Assembly (NCBI RefSeq): GCF_029960785.1
Contig: NZ_JASBQE010000049.1
Span: forward strand, 1 to 64,000
Direction of reading: 5' to 3'
DNA length: 64,000 nucleotides
From: Polyangium sp. 15x6
GTDB lineage: Bacteria > Myxococcota_A > Polyangia > Polyangiales > Polyangiaceae
The notes beneath the pieces are model-generated. The model made no database searches. It had not been told where the DNA came from and worked only from the letters and a program-made list of their open reading frames with translations. How positions within the stretch are numbered: position 1 is the first letter of the stretch; each line of letters starts with the position of its first letter. The translations under genes and the position numbers were made by a program. Shown in pieces: positions 7,775 through 16,879 of the stretch.

Positions 7775-9406
7775 ATGACGTCCTCTGTCTCCCGCCTTGT
7801 GTCTTCGTCCTCGCCCCGCAGAGCCCACCGCGCCTTGACGGCGTGCACGCTCGCCCTGCTGCTCGGCGCGCCCGCCGCGGCCCTCGCGCAACCCGCGCCC
7901 GCCGCCCCCGCGGCCGCGCCCGCGCCGCCTCCCCCCGCCACGGATCGTATCGCCGAGGCCCTCGCGCCCCAGCCCGGAGGCTTGACCCCGGACGAGGCGG
8001 CGCGCATCGCGCTTCGCACCCGTCCGTCGCTCCGCGTCAAGCAGGCCGAGCTCCGCGCCGCCGCCGCGCGTGTCGATCAGGCGCTCCTCAACTACCTGCC
8101 GCGTGTCACCGTCGCCGCGGGCTACACGCGCCTCTCCCGGGTCCAGAACGTGCTCGGCGCGCCGTCGACCTCCTACGTCGGCACGAATCTGGACCCGGCG
8201 AACCCGCAGGTGATCCCCGTGCAGCAAGGGCCGCTCGTGTCGCAGCCGTGCCCGCCCCCGCTCTCGGGCAACTGCGTCACGGACATCGCGGGCACGCCGA
8301 TCACCGCGGTGCAGACGCCGGCCTTTTCGTTCCCCGTCCTCCTGAACTCGTACTCGCTCACGGCGTCGATCTCGGTGCCGATCTCGGACTACGTGCTGCG
8401 CATCTCGCAGGGCTACGCGTCCGCCTCGCACGCCGAGAGCGCGAAGCGGATCGAGCTCGAGGCCGAGGGGTTGACGATCGCCGCGGACGCGAAGGTCGCG
8501 TTCTTCAACTGGGTCCGCGCCAAGGGCAGCGCCGTCGTCGCGAAGGAGGCCGTGGCGCAGGCCGAGGCGCATCTCAAGGACGCGAACCTCACGTTCCAGG
8601 CGGGGCTCATCTCGAAGGCCGACGTGCTGCGCCTCGAAGCGCAGGTCGCGTCTGCGCAGCAGGTGCAGGCCGACGCGGACGCGCTCGCGGCGCTCGCCGA
8701 GGAGCAGATCCGCGTCTCGCTCATGCTCCCGGCCGGCAAGCCGCTTACGATCGGCGTGGACGTGCTGCATGCGTCGGCGGAGCCGAGCACGGTGCAGCTC
8801 ACGGCGCTGCAGGACGAGGCGCTCGCGCGGCGGCTGGAGATCCGCGCGCTCGACGAGACGGAGCACTCGCTGAAGAAGCAAGTCTCGCTGACACGCGCGG
8901 GTTACTTCCCGCGCATCGACGGGTTCGCCGAGGGGCAGTACCAGAACCCGAACCAGCGCGTCTTCCCGCAGACCGACGAGTTCCGGTTCACGTGGAACGC
9001 GGGCGTGCGGCTCTCCTGGACGATCAACGACACGCTCACGACGATCCCCGCCGTGACCGAGGCGCAGTCGCGCGTGGAGCAGATCGCCGCGCAGAAGGAG
9101 CAGCTGCTCCAGGGGCTCAAGGTCGAGGTCGCGTCGGCGTACGCGGAGCTCAAGCGCGCCGAGGCAAACATCGACGCGGCCGATCGGGGGCTCGCTGCGG
9201 CAGAGGAAGGGGTGCGTGTGCAGAACGAGCTCTTCCGTGCGGGTCGTGCGACGGGCGTGGCGCTCGTCGACGCCGAGGCCGAGCTGACGCGCGCGCGCTT
9301 GCGGCGCGTGGACGCGCGCGTCGGGATCCTCGTGGCCCGCACGCGGCTCGAACATGCGACGGGCCGCGACGTGGAAAAAGCTTCCAACGCGCAGAAGAAC
9401 CCCTGA
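7775..9406 (+). CDS. TolC-family outer membrane efflux protein
   Basis: 543 residues. The signal peptide ends near ALAQ (residue 38) and a Pro/Ala-rich linker follows. Two outer-membrane-efflux repeats then show the usual pattern: long helices with EAARIALRTRPSLRVKQAELRAA at the start, and QLLQGLKVEVASAYAELKRAEANIDAADRGL with VQNELFRAGRATGVALVDAEAELTRARL in the second half. It should trimerise as an outer-membrane channel and helical periplasmic tunnel for tripartite export. No membrane-fusion protein or inner-membrane pump is adjacent, so its partners lie elsewhere. An interrupted palindrome TGACC-GGCG-GGTCA (7759-7772) sits just before the ATG and could be an operator. Composite repeat B lies downstream. 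Confidence 0.92.
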   Translation: MTSSVSRLVSSSSPRRAHRALTACTLALLLGAPAAALAQPAPAAPAAAPAPPPPATDRIAEALAPQPGGLTPDEAARIALRTRPSLRVKQAELRAAAARVDQALLNYLPRVTVAAGYTRLSRVQNVLGAPSTSYVGTNLDPANPQVIPVQQGPLVSQPCPPPLSGNCVTDIAGTPITAVQTPAFSFPVLLNSYSLTASISVPISDYVLRISQGYASASHAESAKRIELEAEGLTIAADAKVAFFNWVRAKGSAVVAKEAVAQAEAHLKDANLTFQAGLISKADVLRLEAQVASAQQVQADADALAALAEEQIRVSLMLPAGKPLTIGVDVLHASAEPSTVQLTALQDEALARRLEIRALDETEHSLKKQVSLTRAGYFPRIDGFAEGQYQNPNQRVFPQTDEFRFTWNAGVRLSWTINDTLTTIPAVTEAQSRVEQIAAQKEQLLQGLKVEVASAYAELKRAEANIDAADRGLAAAEEGVRVQNELFRAGRATGVALVDAEAELTRARLRRVDARVGILVARTRLEHATGRDVEKASNAQKNP

Positions 9407-9428
9407 GAGGGGGGTCCACAGCGCCGCG

Positions 9429-9718
9429 CCGGGGTTTCACCCCGGGCCCGACCAGGGGCTGTTCGCCCCTGGACCCGAACCAGGGCGCAGCCCTGGACCT
9501 CAGGGGGAAGAACTGCGCGAAGCGCAGTTCTTCCCACAGGCCGGTAGGATCGCCTTGCCGGTTGAAACGTCAGCGCTGCTGTCTTGGCTGCCGCTCTTGA
9601 ACCCCGGCTCGTTCGATGAACTGCGCATCGCGCAGTTCATCGACCCCGAGTCCAGCGCTTGCGCTGGTCCGGGTCCAGGGGTGGACAACCCCTGGTCGGG
9701 TCCGGGGTGAAACCCCGG
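9429..9718. repeat. Composite multi-hairpin intergenic repeat, copy B
   Basis: Exactly 290 bp, like copy A. Left arm: CCGGGG/CCCCGG (9429-9445), CCAGGGG/CCCCTGG, CCAGGGC/GCCCTGG and GAACTGCGC/GCGCAGTTC. The core TGCTGTCTTGGCTG is at 9577-9590. The right arm runs in mirror order: GAACTGCGC/GCGCAGTTC, CCAGCGC/GCGCTGG, CCAGGGG/CCCCTGG and CCGGGG/CCCCGG (9702-9718). The two arms are thus largely inverted copies of each other, each made of small hairpins. It lies between a TolC-family gene and the pyrophosphatase gene. Confidence 0.85.
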
Positions 9719-9808
9719 CGCTACGCCACCACCCGACACGCGACGGGCTTGCCCTGACACGCGCATCGCGGTAGTGGACCTCCCGCGGCTCGCCTTCCCA
9801 GCGGGATG

Positions 9809-9828
9809 GGGTTCGTGTCGACGAACCC
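9809..9828 (+). promoter_or_regulatory. Leader hairpin before the pyrophosphatase gene
   Basis: GGGTTCGT-GTCG-ACGAACCC, a perfect 8-bp stem with a 4-base loop, 28 bases before the chosen ATG at 9857. It is probably in the mRNA leader. No run of T follows. Its presence argues for the 9857 start over the in-frame ATG at 9806. Confidence 0.4.
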
Positions 9829-9856
9829 ACGGGCGAATGGCCGCGATGACCTCCTC

Positions 9857-12148
9857 ATGACCGAGCTCGCGCTCATCCTCGGCATCAGCCTGCTCGGCAT
9901 CGGGTTCGCGGGCTACCTCGCGCGCTGGGTGCTCGGTTGCCCCACGGGGGAGGGGGACATGCCGCGCGTCGCGGCTCGGATTCGCGCGGCTGCCGTGTTC
10001 TTCACGAAGCGGCTGCGGGGCACCATCCTCGCTGTCTCGGCCGTCCCTGGCGGCGGCATCTTCCTCGCGTATGGCCTTGCTCGGCAGAAGCCCGAGGCCC
10101 AGGCGTTTCCGCCGCTCGAGCTCGGGGCTTGGCTCACGCTCTCCTTTGCCCTCGGCGTCGGCTCGGCCGTCGCGGCTGCGCAGGTCGCTGCCTGGACGGC
10201 CGCGCGCGCGAACGTGCGCGCGGCCAGCGGCGCCCGCCGTTCGCTCGACCATGCGCTGCAGATCGCCATTCGCGGCGGCGCTGTCTCGGGACTCTTTTCC
10301 GTCTCGCTCGGGCTCATCGGGCTCGTTGGCCTCTTCGCCATCGTCTTCGCGACCAAGGGCGGCTTCTCGGCCGAGCCCGGCGCTGCGCTGAAGCTCGCTC
10401 CCTCGATCCCGCTCGTCATCGCTGGTTATGCGCTCGGCGGCGCGTTCGCCGCGCTCATTGCCGAGCTCGGCGGCGGCGCCTTCGCCAAGAGCGCGGACAT
10501 GGGCGCCGATCTTGCTGGCAAGGAGCTCGGATTGCCCGAGGACGATGCCCGCAACCCGGCCACGATCGCGGATCTCGCGGGCGACTGCGCGGGCGAGGGC
10601 GCGAGCAAGGCCGCGTCCGCGTTCGCGTCCACCGTGGCGGAGAACCTCGGCGCGATGCTGATCGCGGCCGCCGTCTTTCGCGGCAACGAGGGCATCCCGA
10701 GCGTCCTCTCGATCATGCTCTTCCCCGTGGTCACGCGCGCCTTCGGCGTCCTCGCCGCGATGTTCGGGGTGATGGTCGTGCGCACGGACGACCGCGAAGA
10801 CCCGATGAACGCGCTCGCCCGGGGCCTCTTCGTCACGGCGCTGCTCGGCGCGGTGGGCACGGCGGGCGCGGCGAAGTGGCTGCTCGGCAAGCACTGGCTC
10901 CCGCTCTTCGGCGCGGCCGCCGTGGGCATGGCCGCCGGCATCCTCCTCCTCTTCGTGGCCCAGTACTACACGGAGAGCCGTTACCGCCCCGTCCGCGAGA
11001 TCGCCGAGGCCGCGCGCGTCGGCCCGCCGCTCGCGCTCCTCCGCGGGGCCTCGGTGGGCCTCGAGGGCGCGCTCGCTCCGCTCGTGATCCTCGGCGCCGC
11101 CGTGGCGTCGGCGCACGTGCTCGGCGCCCGCACCGGCCTCGACGGCGGCGGCGCGCTCGGCATCGCCGTGGCCACGATGGGCCTGCTCGGCACCGCGGCT
11201 TATGCGCTCGCGATGGCCGGCTTCGCGCCGATCATCGACAGCGCGGGCGGGATCGTGGAGATGACGATCGGCCGCGAGCGCCCGGATGTTCGCGGCCGGA
11301 CCGTGGTCCTCGACGCCGTCGGCAACACGGCGAAGGCTTTTACCAGGGCCCACGCGGGCGCGGCCGCGCTCCTCGCCACCTCCATGCTCGTGTCGGTCTG
11401 GCTGGACGAGGCCAAGCGGCGCCTGCCTGCGGGAAAACCGGCGGCGACGGCGGCGAACGCGCTCGCGGTGGGCCGGCCGGAGGTGTACCTCGGCGCGGCC
11501 GTCGGCATCGTCCTGGTCGTCTGGTTCGCCTCGCGGTGCATTGGCGGCGTATCGCGCGCGGCCAGGCGCGTGCTCGACGAGGCGCGCCGGCAGATCAACG
11601 CGCCCTCGTCGCTCGGGACGAGCACGGCCTGGACCCCGCCGCATCCGCGGGCCTCGCGGTCGAGCCAGTCCGCGGCGCCCGCCGCGCGGGGCGGGCTCGC
11701 GGCGCCCGACCTGGACGCGTGCGTGGAGCTCGGCAGCCGCGCCGCGCTCGGCCATGCGATCACGCCGGCCCTGGTCGCCGCCTCGGTGCCGATCGCGGTG
11801 GGACTGGGCTTGCGCTTCGCCGGAACGGAAGATAATCCTCTAGCCGTTGCCGACGCGGTCGCTGCCTTGATCCTGGCCGCGACGATCGCAGGCGTCCTGG
11901 GCGCGCTCCTGCTCGGCAATGCGGGGGGCGCTTGGGACAACGCGAAGAAGTACATCGTGACCGGGGCGCACGGCGGGCGGTACCTCGTCGACGAGACCGG
12001 CGCGCGGGTCGACAACCCGACGTACCTCGCGGCGGCCTCGGGTGACACGGTCGGCGATCCGCTGAAGGACGCGGCCGGGCCCGCGATCCACGTGCTCGTG
12101 AAAATGCTTCCCGTGGTCACGCTCGTCTTTTTGCCGTTCTTCGTCTAG
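9857..12148 (+). CDS. hppA: Membrane-bound proton-translocating pyrophosphatase, divergent
   Basis: 763 residues with many transmembrane helices. The family couples pyrophosphate hydrolysis to proton (or sodium) export across the inner membrane. Motifs seen: GADLAGKE (about residue 216), EDDARNPATIAD (about 229), DSAGGIVEM, LDAVGNTAKA (about 489) and, near the end, GGAWDNAKKYI and GDTVGDPLKD (about 729). The Lys in GNTAKA is the mark of the K+-independent subfamily. Oddly, the loop after NPATIAD reads LAGDCAGEGASKA, whereas typical enzymes have NVGDNVGDCAG with Mg-binding Asp residues; about four residues are missing. Activity is therefore not certain. The start at 9857 is chosen because the hydrophobic first helix begins there, although no good ribosome site is seen. 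Confidence 0.88.
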   Translation: MTELALILGISLLGIGFAGYLARWVLGCPTGEGDMPRVAARIRAAAVFFTKRLRGTILAVSAVPGGGIFLAYGLARQKPEAQAFPPLELGAWLTLSFALGVGSAVAAAQVAAWTAARANVRAASGARRSLDHALQIAIRGGAVSGLFSVSLGLIGLVGLFAIVFATKGGFSAEPGAALKLAPSIPLVIAGYALGGAFAALIAELGGGAFAKSADMGADLAGKELGLPEDDARNPATIADLAGDCAGEGASKAASAFASTVAENLGAMLIAAAVFRGNEGIPSVLSIMLFPVVTRAFGVLAAMFGVMVVRTDDREDPMNALARGLFVTALLGAVGTAGAAKWLLGKHWLPLFGAAAVGMAAGILLLFVAQYYTESRYRPVREIAEAARVGPPLALLRGASVGLEGALAPLVILGAAVASAHVLGARTGLDGGGALGIAVATMGLLGTAAYALAMAGFAPIIDSAGGIVEMTIGRERPDVRGRTVVLDAVGNTAKAFTRAHAGAAALLATSMLVSVWLDEAKRRLPAGKPAATAANALAVGRPEVYLGAAVGIVLVVWFASRCIGGVSRAARRVLDEARRQINAPSSLGTSTAWTPPHPRASRSSQSAAPAARGGLAAPDLDACVELGSRAALGHAITPALVAASVPIAVGLGLRFAGTEDNPLAVADAVAALILAATIAGVLGALLLGNAGGAWDNAKKYIVTGAHGGRYLVDETGARVDNPTYLAAASGDTVGDPLKDAAGPAIHVLVKMLPVVTLVFLPFFV

Positions 12149-12221
12149 CCCGCGCCAGAAGGGCGCCAAACCATCCGATCGACGCGCCCGCTCGCCGCGG
12201 GACAAACCCCCCCCATTCAAC

Positions 12222-15200
12222 GTGCCGCCTCCGATCACCGACGCACTCTCCACCTTGAGCGACCGCGGGCTGCGCCGCTTGCTCGGCGCTCGCACGTTCC
12301 TACGCGGCCTCGAATACTTCCGAAGGCGTGTCGTCGAGGACATCGACGTCCAGGAGATGAGCGCGAGCGGCGTCGTCCGCGCGAGCGACTCCGAGCCGTA
12401 CCCGGTGAAGGTCGAGCTCACGCCGGACGGCATCAAGTCGTACTGCTCGTGCCCGACGTTCTCGAAGGGGGGCCAGCACTGCAAGCACGTCGCCGCCCTG
12501 CTCATCACGCTGCGGGATCAGGCCCGCGGCTCGCAGCCGAGGCAGGGCCCCGTGCCCGCCCCGATGTTGCCGCAGACGGCGCACGCCGGCGGCGATGCTT
12601 TGAAGCGCGTGCGAAGGCGCGATCGACCGCGCGGCTCGCAGCCGCCGCTCGGTAGCCCCGGCCCGGGCGCCCCGATGGGGCACATGGGCGCAAGCGAGAG
12701 GACCTCGATGGCCGCGATGGGACCGCCCGGCTCGTCCGTGATCACAGCGCCGCAGCAAGACGCGACGGCGAAACAAACCGGCATCGGCGCGTGGCTGCCC
12801 CCCGAGGGGCTCGGCGGCTCGCGGCGCGTGGAGTTCCGCCTGCACGTCCGCCAGGGCGCGCTCACGGTCACGGTGCTCGACGCCGACGCGCGCGTGCCGA
12901 TCCTGCCCTCGACGGCGCTCGCCTGGCAGGCGCTCTACCCGACGCCCGATCGCGACGCCCTGCGCCTCCTCGCCCGCTTCGAGAGCGGCAACCCGCGGCA
13001 TCCCGCGGTCGACGTGCGCGGCGAGGACGTGGCCGAGCTCCTGCCCTTGCTCGAAGGCCAGCGCGTGCTGCTCGAGCCCGCGCTCATGCAGCTGCGCTTC
13101 GCCGAGGAGCCGCTGCGCCCGCGCTTCGACCTCGAGACCGTCGGCGGCGACACGATCATCGTGAAGGCGAGCTTCGAGCGCCCGACCGACAAGCGCCGCT
13201 TCTCGCTGCTCCAGGGCGGCTGGTTCGAGGGCTGGCCCGGCTGGCACGTCGACACGCAGGAGGGCATCGCGCGGCGCCTCGACAAACGCGTCTCGCCCGC
13301 CGCGATGCGCAGGCTCCTGCGCTCGCCCACGATCGGCGAGCCGATGCGCGACCTCGTGCGCCTGATCATGCAGGGCTTGCCGAAGGTCGCGCTGGAGGTC
13401 GGCGCGGAGCTGCCGGACCTCGCGCAGATCGCCGACGTCGTGGATCTGCCGCCGACGTTCCGCATGCGCGCCGGCGGCTCGCTCGTCGAGGCGCACGTGC
13501 AGCTCTACGCCGCGTACGGCGAGGAGGAAGTGCAGGTCCGCGCCGACGGCATCTCGCCGCCCGTGCTCATCCAGCCGCCCGAGGAGGGCATGAAGCGCGC
13601 GCGGTGCGTGCGCGTCGACATCGCGGCGCAGCAGGAGGCGGCGGCGCGCTTGCTCGGCCTCGGCCTCAAGCCCGACGAGACGGGCCAGGAGTTCGTGGCG
13701 AACGGCGACGCGGCCATCCGCTTCTGGAGCGACGGACTCGCGGAGCTGCCCGAGGACTGGGACCTCTTCGTCCCCGAGGATCTCGTCGACACGCAGGTCC
13801 GGCACAAGCCGCTCGGCGTCTTCGCCAAGGTCACGAGCGGCATGGACTGGCTGAACGTCAAGCTCACGTTCGAGAGCGAGGGCGTGGCCGTCGATCGCGA
13901 CGAGCTCCGCCGCTGTCTCACCGAGGGCAAGCGCTACGTCCGCCTCGAGGACGGCTCGTTCGCGCCGCTCGATCCGGACACGATCCGCGCCATGCTCGAC
14001 CGCGAGATCGAGCTCATGACCGCGGCCGGCCGCAGCGGAAAGCTCCCGCTCGCGCACGCGGGCCGCATCCAGGAGCTGCTCTCGCAGGTGGGCGGCTCGA
14101 GCGTGGCCCAGGGCGCGCGCGAGCTCTTCCACAAGCTCTCCAGCATCGAGGAGATCGAGAGCGCGAAGAAGCCCCGCGCGCTCAAGGCGACGCTGCGCCC
14201 CTACCAGGAGGCCGGCCTCTCGTGGCTCAAGTTCATCCACGACATCGGCTCCGGCGGCGTGCTCGCGGACGACATGGGCCTCGGCAAGACGGTGCAGACG
14301 ATCGCCCTGCTCCTCAGCGTCAAGCAGGAGGAGAAGCACGTCAAAGCGCTGATCGTGGCCCCGACGAGCGTCGTGACGAACTGGGAGCGCGAGCTCGTCC
14401 GGTTCGCGCCGACGCTCCGGGTGGCGCTCTGGCACGGCGCGGATCGCAAAGACCAGATCGAGGAGGTCCAGGAGGCCGAGGTCATCATCACGAGCTACGC
14501 GCTGCTCCGTCGCGACGAGGAGTTCCTCGCGAAGCTCGACCTCACCTACGCGATCCTCGACGAGGCGCAGCACATCAAGAACCCGCTCTCCGCGACCGCG
14601 GCCGCCGCGAAGCGCCTCAAGGCGCGTCGGAGGCTCGCGCTCACGGGTACGCCGATCGAGAACCGGCTCTCCGAGATCTGGTCGATCTTCGACTTCGTCT
14701 CGCCGGGCCTGCTCGGCTCGCTCGACAAGTTCGAGGCGCGCCTGGCGCGCCCGATCGAGGCCGGCGACTACAAGACCGCCCAGCGCCTGCGCTCGATCAT
14801 CCACCCGTTCATCCTGCGCCGCACGAAGCAGGAGGTCGCCAAAGACCTGCCCGAGAAGATCGAGACGGATCAGATCTGCGATCTCACGGGCGATCAGCGG
14901 TCGATCTACATGCAGGTGGCGCGCGAGGTGCGAGCCCAGGTGCTCGGCGAGGTGGAGCGCGTCGGCATCGCCAAGAGCCAGCTGCAGATCCTCGCGGGCC
15001 TCACGCGGCTGCGCCAGGCGGCCTGCGATCCGCGGCTGCTCGGCCTGCCGCGCGAGTTCTCGGACGAGGACTCGGGCAAGCTCGTGGCCTTGCGCGAGCT
15101 CATCGCGAACGCAGTCGAGGGCGGCCACAAGGTGCTCGTCTTCAGCCAGTTCGTGATGATGCTGAAGATCATCGAGCGAGCGATGAAGGAGGACGGCGTG

Positions 15201-15584
15201 CCCTACGAGTACCTCGACGGCTCGACGAAGGACCGCGCGGAGCGCGTGGAGCGCTTCCAGAACGATCCGACGGTGCCGGTCTTCCTGATCAGCCTGAAGG
15301 CCGGCGGGACGGGCCTCAACCTGACGGCGGCGGACACGGTCATCCACTTCGATCCGTGGTGGAACCCGGCCGTGGAGCAGCAGGCGACGGATCGCGCCCA
15401 CCGCATCGGACAAACCCGCGTCGTGACGGCATACCGCCTCGTCGCGGAGGGGACGATCGAGGAGAAGATCCTGCAGCTCAAGGCGAAGAAGCGCGAGCTC
15501 GTGGCCTCGGTCCTCAGCGAGGATCAGGGCGGCGCGAAGAAGCTCACGAAGGCCGACGTGGAGGAGCTCTTCGCGGTGGATTGA
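12222..15584 (+). CDS. SNF2-family ATPase with SWIM zinc finger
   Basis: 1120 residues from GTG 12222. The SWIM motif is near residue 74 (CSCPTF, then CKHVAALL). A low-complexity segment, a SNF2-associated bacterial region and then the Swi2/Snf2 motor follow: Walker A DDMGLGKT (about 683), DEAQ box (about 780), LTGTPIENRL, and the C-terminal RecA lobe with LVFSQF, KAGGTGLNLTAAD and QATDRAHRIGQ. This is the RapA/HepA-like bacterial class of DNA translocases, thought to remodel protein-DNA complexes. All motor motifs look intact. It stands alone, convergent with the TolR gene at 15644 and separated from it by a terminator hairpin. Target and role are unknown. Confidence 0.93.
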   Translation: MPPPITDALSTLSDRGLRRLLGARTFLRGLEYFRRRVVEDIDVQEMSASGVVRASDSEPYPVKVELTPDGIKSYCSCPTFSKGGQHCKHVAALLITLRDQARGSQPRQGPVPAPMLPQTAHAGGDALKRVRRRDRPRGSQPPLGSPGPGAPMGHMGASERTSMAAMGPPGSSVITAPQQDATAKQTGIGAWLPPEGLGGSRRVEFRLHVRQGALTVTVLDADARVPILPSTALAWQALYPTPDRDALRLLARFESGNPRHPAVDVRGEDVAELLPLLEGQRVLLEPALMQLRFAEEPLRPRFDLETVGGDTIIVKASFERPTDKRRFSLLQGGWFEGWPGWHVDTQEGIARRLDKRVSPAAMRRLLRSPTIGEPMRDLVRLIMQGLPKVALEVGAELPDLAQIADVVDLPPTFRMRAGGSLVEAHVQLYAAYGEEEVQVRADGISPPVLIQPPEEGMKRARCVRVDIAAQQEAAARLLGLGLKPDETGQEFVANGDAAIRFWSDGLAELPEDWDLFVPEDLVDTQVRHKPLGVFAKVTSGMDWLNVKLTFESEGVAVDRDELRRCLTEGKRYVRLEDGSFAPLDPDTIRAMLDREIELMTAAGRSGKLPLAHAGRIQELLSQVGGSSVAQGARELFHKLSSIEEIESAKKPRALKATLRPYQEAGLSWLKFIHDIGSGGVLADDMGLGKTVQTIALLLSVKQEEKHVKALIVAPTSVVTNWERELVRFAPTLRVALWHGADRKDQIEEVQEAEVIITSYALLRRDEEFLAKLDLTYAILDEAQHIKNPLSATAAAAKRLKARRRLALTGTPIENRLSEIWSIFDFVSPGLLGSLDKFEARLARPIEAGDYKTAQRLRSIIHPFILRRTKQEVAKDLPEKIETDQICDLTGDQRSIYMQVAREVRAQVLGEVERVGIAKSQLQILAGLTRLRQAACDPRLLGLPREFSDEDSGKLVALRELIANAVEGGHKVLVFSQFVMMLKIIERAMKEDGVPYEYLDGSTKDRAERVERFQNDPTVPVFLISLKAGGTGLNLTAADTVIHFDPWWNPAVEQQATDRAHRIGQTRVVTAYRLVAEGTIEEKILQLKAKKRELVASVLSEDQGGAKKLTKADVEELFAVD

Positions 15585-15613
15585 ACGCGGCCCTCGGGGG
15601 AGGGCAGGGAAGG

Positions 15614-15643
15614 GGCCCGCGCCGCGTCTTGCGGCCGCGGGCC
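15614..15643. terminator. Bidirectional terminator-like hairpin
   Basis: GGCCCGCG stem (15614-15621) pairs with CGCGGGCC (15636-15643), with further inner pairing. It lies between two convergent genes and abuts the stop of the minus-strand TolR gene. Confidence 0.55.
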
Positions 15644-16309
15644 TTACTTCTTCCCGCTCAGGATCATGAGGTGGTACTTGCCGAACTCGCTCTGGCCGAG
15701 GGTGTAGAGCACCTCGATGAGCAGCCGGTAGGGCGTGGTCTTGTCGGCGACGATGCGCGCCTCGGACGTGGACGGGTCGAGGCCCTTCGCCGCGCGGACG
15801 GCCTTGTCGATCTCGCGCGCGTGCTGCAGCGAGTTCGCGAGCGGCACGATGTAGAGGTCGTTCGGGCCGCTGCGCTTGTGCTTGGCTTCGATGCCCGACT
15901 GCGCGAGCTGCTCGCGGCTCGGCAGCGTCACGACGGGCGTGGACTCTTCGCCGACCAGGATCTGCGTCTTCGAGACGACCACGAGCACGCCCTCGTCGCT
16001 CGGCTCGCCGACCATCACGGACTGCGGCAGGCGCAGGTCGTCGGACTGCGGGATCGCGCCGGCCGACGAGGCGAGGCTCTTCAGCAAGAAGACCAGGATG
16101 ATGGTCATCAGGTCGAGCATCGCCGTGATGTTGAGGAAGTCGATCTCGGGCTCGCGCGCGTTCTTGCGCTTCGCCTTCCGAAGGGCTGCCTTGTACTTGA
16201 CGATGCTGCCCTTCTGGGCCTGCGCGGGACGCGGGCGCGGGGCGGGACGGGGCGCGTTCGGGCCGCTGTCTTGCCCGGGCTCGGGCTCGAAGGTCTCTTC
16301 GGTGTTCAT
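15644..16309 (-). CDS. ExbD/TolR-family motor protein (cluster 1, second TolR)
   Basis: 221 residues. A cytoplasmic Pro-rich N-terminus of about 50 residues is followed by one TM helix (NITAMLDLMTIILVFLLKSL) carrying the essential membrane Asp at residue 66. A periplasmic domain ends in the usual GQSEFGKYHLMIL. ExbD/TolR proteins form a dimer inside a pentameric TolQ/ExbB ring and convert proton flow into movement. Its ATG overlaps the stop of the upstream TolR gene by 4 bases, so the two are co-translated. The TolQ-TolR-TolR layout matches the AglR-AglQ-AglS gliding motor of Myxococcus, but that assignment is inference. Confidence 0.88.
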   Translation of the reverse strand: MNTEETFEPEPGQDSGPNAPRPAPRPRPAQAQKGSIVKYKAALRKAKRKNAREPEIDFLNITAMLDLMTIILVFLLKSLASSAGAIPQSDDLRLPQSVMVGEPSDEGVLVVVSKTQILVGEESTPVVTLPSREQLAQSGIEAKHKRSGPNDLYIVPLANSLQHAREIDKAVRAAKGLDPSTSEARIVADKTTPYRLLIEVLYTLGQSEFGKYHLMILSGKK

Positions 16310-16869
16310 CGCGCCACCCCGAAGTGCACGTCCGAGAAGAGCTCCTCTTCGCCGTCTTTTCGGAGCGCGTCCATCGTGTCGATGATCGTCCCGTACTCGA
16401 CGCCCGGGTTCGCGGTGATCGTCACCTGGGTCTCCTCCTTGAACTCGGGGGCCGCGTTCTTGAGCCGCTTCGCGCAGCTCGTGACGGCGGCGAAGTCGTG
16501 CACGCTGGCCTCGCGCATCGGGATCGTGATGCCGGCGCCGATGCCCTGGCAGCCCGGGGCGACGTTGCCGCTCGAGGTCTTGAGCGAGATGCCCTGCGTC
16601 GTGATGAACGCCGAGAGGTTCAGCGCCTTCGTCGCCACGTCGCTCCGACCTTTGCCGCCGATCGCGGGTGGGGTCGTGTCGATCGAGGCGATGAAGGTGA
16701 CCGAGACGCTGGCGAGCACGAACATCATCACGTTCGTGATGATGTCGAGGAAGGGCACGATGTTGAGCTCACCCGCCTCCTCGCCCGGCTCCGGATCTTT
16801 CGGCTGGGAAAGCCGCCGGATGCGCGATTTTTGCGAGGCGCTGAGCGGAGCGTCGTGGGTCTCGGCCAT
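16306..16869 (-). CDS. ExbD/TolR-family motor protein (cluster 1, first TolR)
   Basis: 187 residues. The TM helix is LNIVPFLDIITNVMMFVLAS with the conserved Asp at residue 42. The periplasmic part holds a Cys pair in the region TPPAIGGK...VAPGCQG...TSCAKR, which could form a disulphide, and ends with the TolR-like YGTIIDTMDALRKDGEEELFSDVHFG. The gene follows the TolQ gene after 10 bases and overlaps the next TolR gene. The role is stator rod or peptidoglycan-contacting partner in a proton-driven envelope motor. Confidence 0.88.
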   Translation of the reverse strand: MAETHDAPLSASQKSRIRRLSQPKDPEPGEEAGELNIVPFLDIITNVMMFVLASVSVTFIASIDTTPPAIGGKGRSDVATKALNLSAFITTQGISLKTSSGNVAPGCQGIGAGITIPMREASVHDFAAVTSCAKRLKNAAPEFKEETQVTITANPGVEYGTIIDTMDALRKDGEEELFSDVHFGVAR

Positions 16870-16879
16870 GGGCGACGCT

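Noticed and set aside
9806-9856. Upstream start of the pyrophosphatase at 9806
   Set aside because: It would add 17 polar residues before the first membrane helix and place a leader hairpin inside the coding region.
12300-15413. 1037-codon minus-strand ORF opposite the SNF2 gene
   Set aside because: Antisense shadow; rich in Arg, Leu, Asp and Val with no motif, and the plus strand has all helicase motifs.
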